DNA of 64,000 nucleotides from Flammeovirga kamogawensis (GTDB taxonomy: Bacteria; Bacteroidota; Bacteroidia; Cytophagales; Flammeovirgaceae): assembly GCF_018736065.1 (NCBI RefSeq), contig NZ_CP076128.1, positions 4,093,001 through 4,157,000 on the forward strand, given 5' to 3'. The notes beneath the pieces were generated by a model that worked only from the letters and a program-made list of their open reading frames with translations, searched no databases and had not been told where the DNA came from. Shown piece after piece: positions 20,701 to 27,433 of this stretch. The first letter of the stretch is position 1; every line of letters starts with the position of its first letter. Both the position numbers and the translations under genes were made by a program.

Positions 20701-21658
20701 AATTATCTCTGAGTACGATGTACCAGTAGATGCATGGTACTTTAAGCAAAATGCTTCTCCAGTAATGCCTTATTCAGTATTAATGGAAGTAGCTTTACAA
20801 CCTTGTGGTTTCTTAGGTGCTTACTTAGGTTCTACATTGTCTGTTCCTGATAAAGATTTATTCTTCCGTAACCTAGATGGTGATGGTGAGATGTTAGTGG
20901 ATGTTGATCTTCAAGGAAAAACAATCACAAACAAAGTAGTGATGACGTCGCATACTAACCTTGCAGGTACGGTATTACAACGTTATACTTTCGAATTGTC
21001 TGTAGATGGAACAGTATTCTACGTAGGTCAATCATCATTCGGTTTCTTTACTGTGGCCGACTTATCAAGTCAAGCAGGTTTGGACTCAGGAGAGAAGATG
21101 CCAACTTGGAAAGATTCGAACGAATACGATAAAAAGAATAGCATTTCATTTAACCTAGATTCATTATTTGGTAAAATGAAGTTGTACAAGTCAACAAACC
21201 CAGCTTCACCAAGATTACACTTGGCAGAAGATCAATTGAACTTGTTAGACAGTGCTACAATTATAAAAGAAGGTGGTAAGTACGGTAAAGGATATATCCA
21301 TGCTACACGTGCTATCAATAACTACGATTGGTTCTTTACTTGTCACTTCTACCAAGATCCTGTTATGCCAGGTTCATTAGGTGTTGAGGCAATTCATCAA
21401 GCCGTTCAAGTTTATGCCTTACAACAAGGTTTAGGTAATGGTTTAGCTAACGTAGGGTTTAACCATCTTGCACCAAACAAAACAGTTTGGAAGTACAGAG
21501 GTCAAATTTTACAAGGTGACCCAACAATGAACTTGGAATGCCATATCAAAGAAGTGAAAAACGAAAATGGCAAAGTTGTCATTCTTGTAGACGCTAACCT
21601 TTGGAAAGGTGATTTAAGAATTTATGAATTAACTGATCTTTCTTTAGTAATTGGTTAA
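14729..21658 (+). CDS. pfaC: PUFA synthase PfaC-like subunit with an internal acyltransferase (KS-CLF-AT-DH-DH)
   Basis: A 2309-residue protein. Domains in order: ketosynthase at about 3-455 with Cys200 in DAACASSL and the two His motifs; chain-length factor at about 468-945, a KS-like fold where the cysteine is missing (FTISSNENAVYKAL); acyltransferase at about 1040-1400 with MYPGSGSAYQ and Ser1147 in GYSMGE; then two FabA-like hot-dog dehydratase regions, with His1802 in CHFRDDEVLAGSL and His2206 in CHFYQDPVMPGSLG. In gammaproteobacteria the acyltransferase is the separate protein PfaB; here it is fused in, as in the myxobacterial Pfa3 type but without a C-terminal glycerol-phosphate acyltransferase. 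The two dehydratases and the CLF set double-bond pattern and chain length. It is 64 bp after pfaA and should work in complex with PfaA and PfaD. Confidence 0.92.
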   Translation: MSKKDKIAVIGMGGLFPGSDSLDTFWNNLLDNKDLVTLSDDETFGQSPERLYHTEKGKLDKCYALRGGYVRDFQFDPSGYKLDANLLTKQDDQFKWSLYVAQQALKDSGYWQNTQGKNCGVIVGNLSFPTRRSRQVLAPIYADMASTVITELTGENIQIPFANTTYEANIHETLLTNSPSALIAQATGLTSTNYSLDAACASSLYAIKLAIDELQLGKADMMLAGAVSGADPLFIQMGFSYFHAYARMNEKSAPLDNTSGGLISSEGAGMVVLKRLSDAQRDGDKILAVVDGVGLSNDGKGKFLLSPNPKGQKLAFERAYEGTNLTPAEIDYLECHATGTPLGDTTEIDSISNFFAQDTVRPPFLGSVKSNMGHLLTAAGMTGMLKVIIAMQKKFIPATIKIEGAVHSTDQKVGKEQIMLENSAWPQKGERPHAGINAFGFGGTNAHMILSAYNAEEKVEKEKISSPKQPMSIVGMDLHFGGCATVEDFYLALYQGEQFFKGLPANRWKGMEELETLKKGLGLEDIKGIQGAWLEEFDLDILRFKIQPKEAERLTLQQTLMLTVADRALHDAGLTGAQGKGANIAVLTAMESELEIHHRMGRWDLIWQVEEALKMAGLEMDVEKKASLSDVLKNTVFEAFEDHSPSEHTGFIGNIISSRVSALWDFTGPSFTISSNENAVYKALDVARNMLALGEVDAVVLGAIDLAGSMEGVLSRHVKNPVNTGDVSLGWNTETNGWNVGEGAGAIVIKRAEDAKEDRVYAQIDDIAIVQSEISSIRGEITAAAVKKGATEILSNNNLDASDIGLLEVSASGIAVEDQAEIEGLTSVYKSENGKLTTALGSSKSTVGHTFSASGIASIIRSALALYHRFIPATPQWTGPKSEDKFTGTSFFVPNVSMPWVVEEGKEDLRAAISGLASDGSSAHVLMSEASHPTVEERSPYLAKGGERLFPVSITSPGAINHQLLAVLTDVETVGFNETSDKLCETFDQAADIKVIFVAKSEDVLLRDVEFFQKHMKEAYKNNVVLQMPSGSYYNPSPLGKNGKVALMYPGSGSAYQGFGASLLQMFPSLYDNIKESVNHPNRAFFTEYLYPRTLKTPSAEEVKLQEQNLGTNALPVMAIGCAFSAAYTHLLQDILKMKPDAMAGYSMGETSGMWYGQQFWDAHLVDEKFLESNIFSEVVGGDMTILSKEWGLDVATAKARWRSRLITTNAKKLGYKTLEEWYREEVEGEYERVYLTFINTDSEIILSGDNDILEEIMQKHGLASVTLTINNVVHHEFIRRVSDEFITMHHLPLQKEVPLTVYSGVTMAPMKIDVDTIAENAKEVCCQEVNLPKLIRKMKEDGHDIFLEVGANSTCSRWIGEILKEEKHTTIATDRKGSDSLKSFTAMIAQLLGEGVALDLSAYITKTSERGIKRKKIYKRLHTGGARFEEFALTEQNKATFQNATNRIGERTPAFAGEEAYDMFAAVEKEQTINKMDKNSTLDTIEKKVSQKIAENGLALYDFDAPDYRASKKDAIWNEQDLLTFATGKIADVFGPEYSIIDTYPCRVMLPMPPYLLVSRVTKLDAKTNEYKPSSLTTEYDIPYNSWFATDGQIPWAVAVESGQCDLLLISYLGIDFQNKGEYKYRLLDCTLTFLDDLPFEGQTLRYDISIDSYVRNGNNLLFFFRYDCYVEDRMVLKMRGGCAGFFNEADLSVGQGVVFKPSEIEERNNRKQQFFEPLLHCNQTTFNQDELLRLTQGDLEGVFGADYNNLGRNGSLRLPPKDILMLDRITELDLKGGSSGIGFIEAEKDLKADDWYFPCHFRDDEVLAGSLQAEGGGQLLRFLMLYMGMQRLTKDARFQPVLDIPQKVRCRKEVNAKEGKLIYRMDVKEVGLVPEPYVVADLEIIYDDLSSVYFENLGLRLQEKDNPQYKKDLANTNHGVYVKPVNKEVLLDEGDITQFALGPVSKCFGDEYKVFDGRSLSRQPNTDLQVISRVLSISNERHDFSNKPTIISEYDVPVDAWYFKQNASPVMPYSVLMEVALQPCGFLGAYLGSTLSVPDKDLFFRNLDGDGEMLVDVDLQGKTITNKVVMTSHTNLAGTVLQRYTFELSVDGTVFYVGQSSFGFFTVADLSSQAGLDSGEKMPTWKDSNEYDKKNSISFNLDSLFGKMKLYKSTNPASPRLHLAEDQLNLLDSATIIKEGGKYGKGYIHATRAINNYDWFFTCHFYQDPVMPGSLGVEAIHQAVQVYALQQGLGNGLANVGFNHLAPNKTVWKYRGQILQGDPTMNLECHIKEVKNENGKVVILVDANLWKGDLRIYELTDLSLVIG

Positions 21659-21777
21659 TCATATAGCGATTACAAGTTTTACCTGATAGGTGTTACTTAG
21701 GATTGCAATAATGAAGTTCCGAGTGGTGCTCACGCAAAACACGGGAACATATAAAAATACACACATCACAGAGATGA

Positions 21778-21801
21778 AGGGGCGTTAGCAATAACGCTCC
21801 T
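21778..21801 (+). promoter_or_regulatory. Intercistronic stem-loop between the pfaC-like gene and pfaD
   Basis: Arms AGGGGCGTTA (21778-21787) and TAACGCTCCT (21792-21801) form a ten-pair stem with one G-U and a GCAA tetraloop of the stable GNRA class. The flanks GATG and CATT can extend it past a one-base bulge. It is followed by CATTTC rather than a T-run and ends 27 bases before the pfaD ATG. It resembles the hairpin in the pfaA-pfaC gap. Confidence 0.65.
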
Positions 21802-21828
21802 CATTTCAACGAACTATTTAACATAGTG

Positions 21829-23466
21829 ATGAACACAACAATCGTGAATCAAAATAACGGCTTAAAAAGTCAAAGCTTACCATCAAACACTAAATGGTTT
21901 GGTGCATCAAGCTTATTAAAATATAACGCTGCAGAAATTAAAGCACAGTTTGAGAAATTAGACAAGCAACTTTTTGTAGTACGCAATGCAGAAGGTACAA
22001 TTGGTGTTGCTGATGGAATGGGAACATCATCTCCAGCAGATTTAACATCAGGCGAAGCCTTAGCAAATATTCCAGCCTACGCTCCAGAAGCAATGGGTGA
22101 TCCTTCTTTTAGAGCAGCTTATGGTTTGAAATATAACTATATGGGTGGTGCAATGGCCAATGGTATTTCTTCGGAAGACTTGGTAATTGCTTTAGGTAAA
22201 GCAGGTATGTTATGTTCATTTGGCGCAGGTGGATTAATTCCTGCAAGAATTGAGCAGGCGATCGATAAGATTCAAGCGGCATTACCAAACGGACCTTATG
22301 CATTCAACTTAATTCACTCACCTAACGAGGTAGCTTTAGAGCGTGAAGCTTGTGAGTTGTTCTTAAAGCGTGGTGTGAAAGTGATTGAAGCATCAGCATT
22401 TATGGATTTAACACCTTTCGTTGTGAAGTTCAGAGCGGCAGGGTTACGCAAAAATGCGGATGGATCTATCCATATGGAAAACAAGATCATCGCTAAAGTA
22501 TCTCGTTTAGAAGTAGCAGAGAAATTCATGCGTCCAGCACCAAAGTCAATTTTGGATAAATTGGTAGCAGAAGGTCAGATTACAGCAGAACAAGCAACAT
22601 TAGCATTGTCTGTTCCTATGTCTGATGATATTACAGTAGAAGCTGATTCAGGTGGACATACAGACAATAGACCGTTGGTATCATTATTACCATCAGTGCT
22701 ATTGTTAAGAAACAGAATCCAAGAAGAATTGAACTACCCAGAGCAAGTACGTGTAGGTGCTGCAGGTGGTATCTCAACGCCTCAATCTGTATTAGCGGCT
22801 TTCGCTATGGGTGCGGCGTTTGTAGTAACAGGTTCAATTAACCAAGCATGTTTAGAGTCGGGTGCATCAGATCACTCTCGTAAGGTGTTAGCACAAGCGG
22901 GAATGACAGACATTATGATGGCACCAGCATCTGATATGTTCGAACTAGGCGTGAAGTTACAAGTACTTAAAAAAGGAACGTTGTTCGCTTTAAGAGCACA
23001 AAAGTTATATGATATCTACATCAAATATGATAGCATAGATGAACTTCCTGCAAAGGACCGTATGACGTTAGAGAAAACAATTTTCCAAGATACGTTAGAG
23101 AACATCTGGAAAATGTGTATTGAGTTTTTCCAAGAGCGTGATCCAGAGCAAATCACAAGATCAGAAAACAATCCAAAGCGTAAGATGGCATTAATCTTCC
23201 GTTGGTACTTAGGTCTTTCTTCATCATGGGCAAACCGTGGTGTGAAAGGTAGAGAGTTGGATTACCAAATCTGGTGTGGTCCTGCAATGGGAGCATTCAA
23301 TGAGTGGGTAAAAGGTACTCCTCTTGAAAACTGGGAAAACCGTAAAGCAGTAGACGTTGCTCACGCATTGTTCAACGGCGCGGCTTACTTGTACAGATTG
23401 CAATACTTAGAGATGCAAGGTGTACAAATTGATGGAACTTATAAAGCAGCTAACGTGAGATTTTAG
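21829..23466 (+). CDS. pfaD: PUFA synthase enoyl reductase PfaD
   Basis: A 545-residue FMN-dependent enoyl reductase of the PfaD family, related to 2-nitropropane dioxygenase. The N-terminus (LFVVRNAEGTIGVADG), the barrel segment GGAMANGISSEDLVIALGKAGMLCSFGAGG and the later VRVGAAGGISTPQSVLAAFAMGAAFVVTGS phosphate-binding region are typical. It reduces the enoyl intermediates in each elongation round, using NAD(P)H. The first in-frame codon upstream is GTG at 21826, immediately followed by ATG at 21829, which I take as the start. It is the last gene of the pfa operon; a terminator follows. Confidence 0.95.
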   Translation: MNTTIVNQNNGLKSQSLPSNTKWFGASSLLKYNAAEIKAQFEKLDKQLFVVRNAEGTIGVADGMGTSSPADLTSGEALANIPAYAPEAMGDPSFRAAYGLKYNYMGGAMANGISSEDLVIALGKAGMLCSFGAGGLIPARIEQAIDKIQAALPNGPYAFNLIHSPNEVALEREACELFLKRGVKVIEASAFMDLTPFVVKFRAAGLRKNADGSIHMENKIIAKVSRLEVAEKFMRPAPKSILDKLVAEGQITAEQATLALSVPMSDDITVEADSGGHTDNRPLVSLLPSVLLLRNRIQEELNYPEQVRVGAAGGISTPQSVLAAFAMGAAFVVTGSINQACLESGASDHSRKVLAQAGMTDIMMAPASDMFELGVKLQVLKKGTLFALRAQKLYDIYIKYDSIDELPAKDRMTLEKTIFQDTLENIWKMCIEFFQERDPEQITRSENNPKRKMALIFRWYLGLSSSWANRGVKGRELDYQIWCGPAMGAFNEWVKGTPLENWENRKAVDVAHALFNGAAYLYRLQYLEMQGVQIDGTYKAANVRF

Positions 23467-23509
23467 GCAATCACACGTTTAAGCTGCTTATTCATATCTT
23501 ATTTATTCT

Positions 23510-23545
23510 AGACCCCGTGGCTTTTGGCTGTGGGGTCTTTTTTCT
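23510..23545 (+). terminator. Terminator of the pfa operon
   Basis: AGACCCC at 23510-23516 pairs with GGGGTCT at 23532-23538. The stem continues inward through G-U pairs to a short loop, and a T-run follows (23538-23543). It begins 44 bases after the pfaD stop. Confidence 0.85.
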
Positions 23546-23570
23546 TCTTGAAGCTAATTGTTTGATAAAT

Positions 23571-24128
23571 TTATAATGAAAAAACCTTTTTAAAGATAAG
23601 TCCCTCATAGCCTTCATTATCATAGATGTTTTTAAAGGTTAACTGATTATCTTTATTATTTTCACAATAAAATAATTGTGTCCCACCCATCACTGGAACT
23701 GAAAAAAAACTATCATACATGGTATCATTAATATTAAAATGGTACTTCTCTATTTCATAAATATCATGTGGAGGAAATGGAAAACGTTTAACAATTGATT
23801 TTTCAGTATTAAAAACATCTAAAATAATATTGTTTTTATAGATGTAAAAAATAGAACTATCTATAGTTTTTACTTTTTTAATTTCTCCTGATTCATTTAA
23901 AAGTTTAAATAACTTAGAGTTGCTAATTAATTCTGTGAAGCCAAATATTTCATCAAACATACAATCATCGAAACTTTTAGTAAGACCAAATATTTCATTT
24001 GGATCTACATTACCAAAATCTAATATTTCATTTTCTGATGAAATGTTTTCAATTAAATTCTTATTTGAGTCACTTACTTGTAACCAAAATGTATAATTAA
24101 CGTCAATTGATATTTTATATATATTCAT
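23571..24128 (-). CDS. Unrecognised 185-residue protein, possibly immunity-like
   Basis: I do not recognise this protein with confidence. It is acidic, has no signal peptide and no membrane segment, and is predicted to be soluble. The C-terminal pattern NIYDNEGYEGLIFKKVFSL resembles the end of Imm11/DUF1629-type immunity proteins, where a short helix is followed by GLxF. That resemblance is weak. No toxin gene lies next to it; the neighbours are the pfa operon, converging from the left, and a RAYT transposase unit. A second small unrecognised soluble protein lies at 24957-25487 beyond the RAYT. It may be an orphan left by rearrangement. Confidence 0.6.
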   Translation of the reverse strand: MNIYKISIDVNYTFWLQVSDSNKNLIENISSENEILDFGNVDPNEIFGLTKSFDDCMFDEIFGFTELISNSKLFKLLNESGEIKKVKTIDSSIFYIYKNNIILDVFNTEKSIVKRFPFPPHDIYEIEKYHFNINDTMYDSFFSVPVMGGTQLFYCENNKDNQLTFKNIYDNEGYEGLIFKKVFSL

Positions 24129-24160
24129 GCTTTAAAAGATGTATTATTGTTAATTGTATT

Positions 24161-24240
24161 CCCCTACTGTTCGTTGTGTTAAGCCGACAGGCGTCACTAC
24201 GAACTAGCCCATTTTTTTAAGTTTGTAACTTAAAACAAAA
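24161..24240 (+). repeat. REP-like two-hairpin element, left end of RAYT unit 1
   Basis: Hairpin I at 24169-24204 has arms GTTCGT/ACGAAC and an inner GTG/CAC and GCC-GACA-GGC. Hairpin II at about 24217-24234 is TTTAAGTT-TGT-AACTTAAA. The element is the inverted counterpart of the one at 24873-24951, and together they flank the transposase gene. Confidence 0.8.
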
Positions 24241-24249
24241 CTAAAATAT

Positions 24250-24804
24250 TCATCCCAAAACATCGACTTCCAAAAGATTATATTTCATACCATGATAGTT
24301 AGAAGCACTAGAATAGAGGTAGTATTTCGCATCTTGAACAATTCCTGCTTTGATAGGATTGTCATGCGTGTAATCTAAACGTTGTTGTAGTTTTTCTGAT
24401 GTATCCAAAAGGACAGGATGATTATGCTGTTGCCAAAATTGATACTTTTTATTCCTAGTATTTTTCTGACCAGCTCTTTGAAACATCCAAAGCATCCATT
24501 CTTTTCTACTTTCAACTACATTGTTTTGAATGCTTTTAATAATGGATTTAGAAGTGTACTTTTTGAAATCTCTTAGAATATCAGAGATATTGATATGTAG
24601 TTCTTTTGAAATAATAAGATGAATATGATTACTCATTATCACATATGCATGAATATTTAGCCCTTTTTCCTTTTGGCAATATTTTAGACTTTCAAGGACG
24701 ATATTACGGTATTCTTCTCTTGTAAATACGTCTATCCAATAAACCACAGAAATAGTGACAAAATAAGTAGCTTCTTGATCGTAGAAGATATGTTTTCTAG
24801 CCAT
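24250..24804 (-). CDS. REP-associated tyrosine transposase (RAYT), copy 1
   Basis: A 184-residue protein of the Y1 transposase superfamily (IS200/IS605 TnpA-like, RAYT branch). It has YFVTISVVYWIDVF near the N-terminus, the HUH metal site as NHIHLII, and a likely catalytic Tyr in QRLDYTHDNPIKAGIV, the RAYT version of YIHNNPxKAG. These enzymes cut single-stranded REP hairpins. It is about three-quarters identical by eye to the copy at 27434-27988, including the same starts and ends. Flanking inverted REP-like hairpins support the assignment. The gene is intact, so it may still be active. Confidence 0.9.
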   Translation of the reverse strand: MARKHIFYDQEATYFVTISVVYWIDVFTREEYRNIVLESLKYCQKEKGLNIHAYVIMSNHIHLIISKELHINISDILRDFKKYTSKSIIKSIQNNVVESRKEWMLWMFQRAGQKNTRNKKYQFWQQHNHPVLLDTSEKLQQRLDYTHDNPIKAGIVQDAKYYLYSSASNYHGMKYNLLEVDVLG

Positions 24805-24872
24805 GATGAATCGTTTTAGTTAGTTTTTTATTTATTGAAGTTAGTAATAAGGAGATTGGTAATGAAATATTT

Positions 24873-24951
24873 TTTTGTTTTAAGTCACAGACTTTAATGA
24901 ATGTGGAAGTTCTTAGTGACGCCTGTCGGCTTAACACAAAGAACAGAGGGG
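24873..24951 (-). repeat. REP-like two-hairpin element, right end of RAYT unit 1
   Basis: Read on the minus strand it matches the element at 24161-24240 over about 80 bases. Hairpin I is at 24909-24944 (GTTCTT/AAGAAC when read with the other copy) and hairpin II at 24877-24898 (TTTAAGTC-ACA-GACTTTAA). Arm changes relative to the left copy keep the base pairs. Confidence 0.8.
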
Positions 24952-24956
24952 ATAAA

Positions 24957-25487
24957 TTAGACTTCCTTTTTTTCTTTTTGATCTAGAAAATCCTGACTTA
25001 AATCAGATAACTTATCTAAATTATTTAATGTAGAAATTCGATTAACTATGTAGTAATCTTGAACTCCCAAAACAATAAAACATATTTCTTTTCCTCTGAA
25101 ATCTATGACGTTACAATTTGTAGGTATAAGTAAGTCCTCTCCTGAAAGGTTATTAGTTAAATTATTATTAATCTTTTCATATTCGTTTATCATCATATCA
25201 GAGGTAATTGGTGGACTGATAAATTCATAACCTTCCATTTCTCCAGAGAATACACCATGTAATATTGGTTCATTGAATAGTTTTATCATTTTTACACCAC
25301 CATTTTCATGGTCATTTCCTAATACAAACCCACCTTCAATACAAAATGATAAAATTCCCATATCAGCCAATTTCTTGAAGTCCTCTTCATAAAAATGAAC
25401 TTCAAACTTTTGTGTTTTATCGTTTAGTTTAGCCTTTCCAATGTTATTTTCATCAAGAAATTTGTATACATATAATTGATCGCTCAT
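24957..25487 (-). CDS. Unrecognised 176-residue soluble protein
   Basis: I do not recognise the family. The sequence has no signal peptide or membrane segment and is acidic, with a Lys/Glu-rich tail (DQKEKKEV). It starts MSDQLYVYKFLDENNIGKAK, and the middle contains a GGVKMIKLFNEPILHGVFSGEM segment. Its length and neutral-acidic composition fit small immunity or adaptor proteins of accessory regions, but nothing in the sequence proves this. It begins 6 bases past the right REP-like element of RAYT unit 1. The start ATG at 25487 is clear. Confidence 0.55.
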   Translation of the reverse strand: MSDQLYVYKFLDENNIGKAKLNDKTQKFEVHFYEEDFKKLADMGILSFCIEGGFVLGNDHENGGVKMIKLFNEPILHGVFSGEMEGYEFISPPITSDMMINEYEKINNNLTNNLSGEDLLIPTNCNVIDFRGKEICFIVLGVQDYYIVNRISTLNNLDKLSDLSQDFLDQKEKKEV

Positions 25488-25661
25488 ATTAATAAGTTTT
25501 TTATTTGTTATAAGTCTGTTATTAGGCTTTCTAAATTTACCCTAATATCATTAACAAATCAAATAATATCTTCGCAATACAAAAAATAGGTAAAAAGTAT
25601 TACACTAACGATTATTACTGTACACTATCATTCTATTAAAACAGTAAAGAATATAAAATTA

Positions 25662-25826
25662 TTATTCATCCCACTCCATCACCGGCATCACAAACCCTTC
25701 TTTCAAAGCAGCTTGTCTATCGTAAAAATGAGTGGCGTAACTCGGGTTAGTACTCATGCCTACAAAATGTTTTCTTGAAGGGAAAAAGATGATGCTGATT
25801 TCATTCCATTTTTGATCTGGTTTAAG
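25662..25826 (-). pseudogene. C-terminal gene fragment, DUF1330-like, copy 1
   Basis: A minus-strand frame with no start codon. It reads NTLKPDQKWNEISIIFFPS, then RKHFVGMSTNPSYATHFYD, then RQAALKEGFVMPVMEWDE and stop (TAA at 25662-25664). The FFPSRKHFVxM and YDRQAALKE pattern resembles the C-terminal half of DUF1330-type ferredoxin-fold proteins. The frame breaks off where a REP-like element (25827 on) begins. A near copy is at 28158-28317. It is a truncated gene. Confidence 0.6.
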
Positions 25827-25909
25827 GGTATTTGTTATAAGTCACAGACTATAACAAAAGGATAGTTCTCAGTAATGTCTTTTGATTTGACACTAATAAC
25901 AATAGAGGA
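25827..25909 (+). repeat. REP-like element beside gene fragment 1
   Basis: GGGTATTTG leads into hairpin II, GTTATAAGTC-ACA-GACTATAAC (25834-25855), then a diverged hairpin I at 25865-25900 (GTTCTCAGT and ACACTAATAAC). It is the same order as the element at 27237-27317. Confidence 0.7.
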
Positions 25910-26009
25910 TATTACTTATAATTAAAAAAATAAGGTTCCAACTTTCTGATTGTTGAGAGTGTATTTAATTACGTAACATACTATTATCCTTAATTAACCA
26001 CTTAGATTG

Positions 26010-27221
26010 ATGAACTATATTATCACCTCTTTAATTTTACTATTACCAATACACATTTTTGCTCAAAAAGATTTTGATGCTTATGTAATAGCAAACACTT
26101 CAGAAATTAAATCTCTTGATATTAATTATGAAAATGACAATGATTTAACTGCTATTAAAACTGCAATAGGAGATGCAAGAGTAGTTATGCTTGGAGAACA
26201 GGATCATGGCACAGGAACTGCTTTTATAATGAAGGCAAGATTAATTAAATACCTACATGAACAGATGGGATTCGATGTGATTGCTTATGAAAGTAATTTT
26301 TATGAAATGCAAGGGGCATATGAACATGATTCTTTAAATTTTGAAGATGCCTACGAAGAAATCTTTCCTATTTGGACTAAATGTGGAGAATGTAAACCTT
26401 CTTTTTCTTACATCAAAAATACACTTGCTACTGATCGTCCATTATACACTACGGGCTTTGATATGCAATTCTATTTTAAGAAAAATTTTTATGACGATTT
26501 TTTGAAGTTTTATGAAGACAATCACCTTATTGTAAATGATGAAAAGAGATTCTTTCACATCTTTAAAACACTTTTGAAAAACAATCAATCATTTGAATTA
26601 GAAAACAGAGAAGAGGATTTAACCTATTATTTCAAAGAGCTTAATGTATTATATAACTCTTATGATAAAGATGATTTCTGGAAGCAAGTACTACATAGTC
26701 TTATTGGCTATTCAGAAATGAGAACAGCTTCAAGTCTACAAGAATCATTAAATATTAGGGATAATTATATGGCTGATAATTTATTATGGCTAACTCAAAA
26801 ACGATTTCCTAATAAGAAGATAATTGTTTGGGCACACAACTATCATATTTCAAGAGTTTTACATAAGAACTTTAAAGCAATTACTATGACTGATAAAGTA
26901 TATGAGGTTTTGGGTGATCAAATGTATTCATTAGGTTTTATTTCTTCAGAAGGTACAACAGGTTGGGCAAATCGAGATAATACTTCGTCATTACGTAAAG
27001 TGAAAAATAAAAAATTTTTAGAGAATAAGATTGCAGGAATGAACTTTCAACAAGCTTTTCTTGATTTCAAAAGTTACTCAGGAGACCCTGTTCAATTTCT
27101 AATGCGATATCACTGGGGAAAAGCATATAAACTGTATTGGTTAGATACTTTTGATGGCGTAATCTATATTGATAAAATATATCCTTGTACTAAGAAAGAA
27201 GAACAAATGATCATTCAATAA
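26010..27221 (+). CDS. Erythromycin-esterase-family secreted hydrolase
   Basis: A 403-residue protein with a signal peptide (MNYIITSLILLLPIHIFAQ). It has the erythromycin esterase superfamily motifs LGEQDHGT (Glu63, His66), a VIAYESNF strand, RDNYMADNLLWL and VWAHNYHISR near residue 280. Enzymes of this family hydrolyse esters; only some, EreA and EreB, inactivate macrolides. Many environmental members have unknown substrates, so resistance should not be assumed. The first in-frame codon is TTG at 26007, directly followed by ATG at 26010, which I take as the start. It lies between REP-like elements in the accessory region. Confidence 0.8.
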   Translation: MNYIITSLILLLPIHIFAQKDFDAYVIANTSEIKSLDINYENDNDLTAIKTAIGDARVVMLGEQDHGTGTAFIMKARLIKYLHEQMGFDVIAYESNFYEMQGAYEHDSLNFEDAYEEIFPIWTKCGECKPSFSYIKNTLATDRPLYTTGFDMQFYFKKNFYDDFLKFYEDNHLIVNDEKRFFHIFKTLLKNNQSFELENREEDLTYYFKELNVLYNSYDKDDFWKQVLHSLIGYSEMRTASSLQESLNIRDNYMADNLLWLTQKRFPNKKIIVWAHNYHISRVLHKNFKAITMTDKVYEVLGDQMYSLGFISSEGTTGWANRDNTSSLRKVKNKKFLENKIAGMNFQQAFLDFKSYSGDPVQFLMRYHWGKAYKLYWLDTFDGVIYIDKIYPCTKKEEQMIIQ

Positions 27222-27236
27222 AATTTCTTTAGTTTG

Positions 27237-27317
27237 TGGGTATTTGTTATAAGTCACAGACTATAACAAAGTGGTAGTTCTCAGTGACGCCTTTCGGCTT
27301 GGCACTAAAAACAGTGG
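27237..27317 (+). repeat. REP-like element downstream of the esterase gene
   Basis: GGGTATTTG is followed by hairpin II GTTATAAGTC-ACA-GACTATAAC (27246-27267) and hairpin I at 27277-27312, with GCC-TTTC-GGC in the tip and AGTG/CACT in the stem. It faces the inverted element at 27351-27428 like a composite REP pair. It starts 16 bases after the esterase stop and may stop transcription there. Confidence 0.75.
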
Positions 27318-27350
27318 TGGTAGTAGTAGCTTTCAATTTTATCACAATCG

Positions 27351-27428
27351 CTCACTGTTTGAAATGTTAAGCGGTAGCGTCATTTCGAACTTGGGTATTG
27401 TTATAGTCTGTGACTTATAACAATGAGG
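27351..27428 (-). repeat. REP-like element, left end of RAYT unit 2
   Basis: Hairpin I at 27357-27390 has arms GTTTGAAATG/CATTTCGAAC with GC-GGTA-GC at the tip. The arm sequence differs from copy A (24169-24204) but the pairing is kept, a compensatory change. Hairpin II is at 27400-27421 (GTTATAGTC and GACTTATAAC). Confidence 0.75.
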
Positions 27429-27433
27429 TATAA

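Larger units (their letters stand above)
24161..24951. mobile_element. RAYT unit 1: transposase gene flanked by inverted REP-like elements
   Basis: A 791-bp unit made of an inverted pair of two-hairpin repeats of about 80 bp with the RAYT gene between them. A second unit of the same plan is at 27351-28135. The arrangement matches REPtron-like elements, in which a domesticated Y1 transposase acts on REP hairpins. No target-site duplication could be identified by eye. Confidence 0.75.

Noticed and set aside
24250-24804. An autonomous IS200/IS605 insertion sequence
   Set aside because: The protein has the RAYT-type Tyr context and is flanked by inverted REP-like elements rather than IS200/IS605 ends; no TnpB gene is present.
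26010-27221. Macrolide-resistance gene
   Set aside because: It belongs to the erythromycin esterase superfamily, but most environmental members have other substrates and nothing links it to a resistance cassette.
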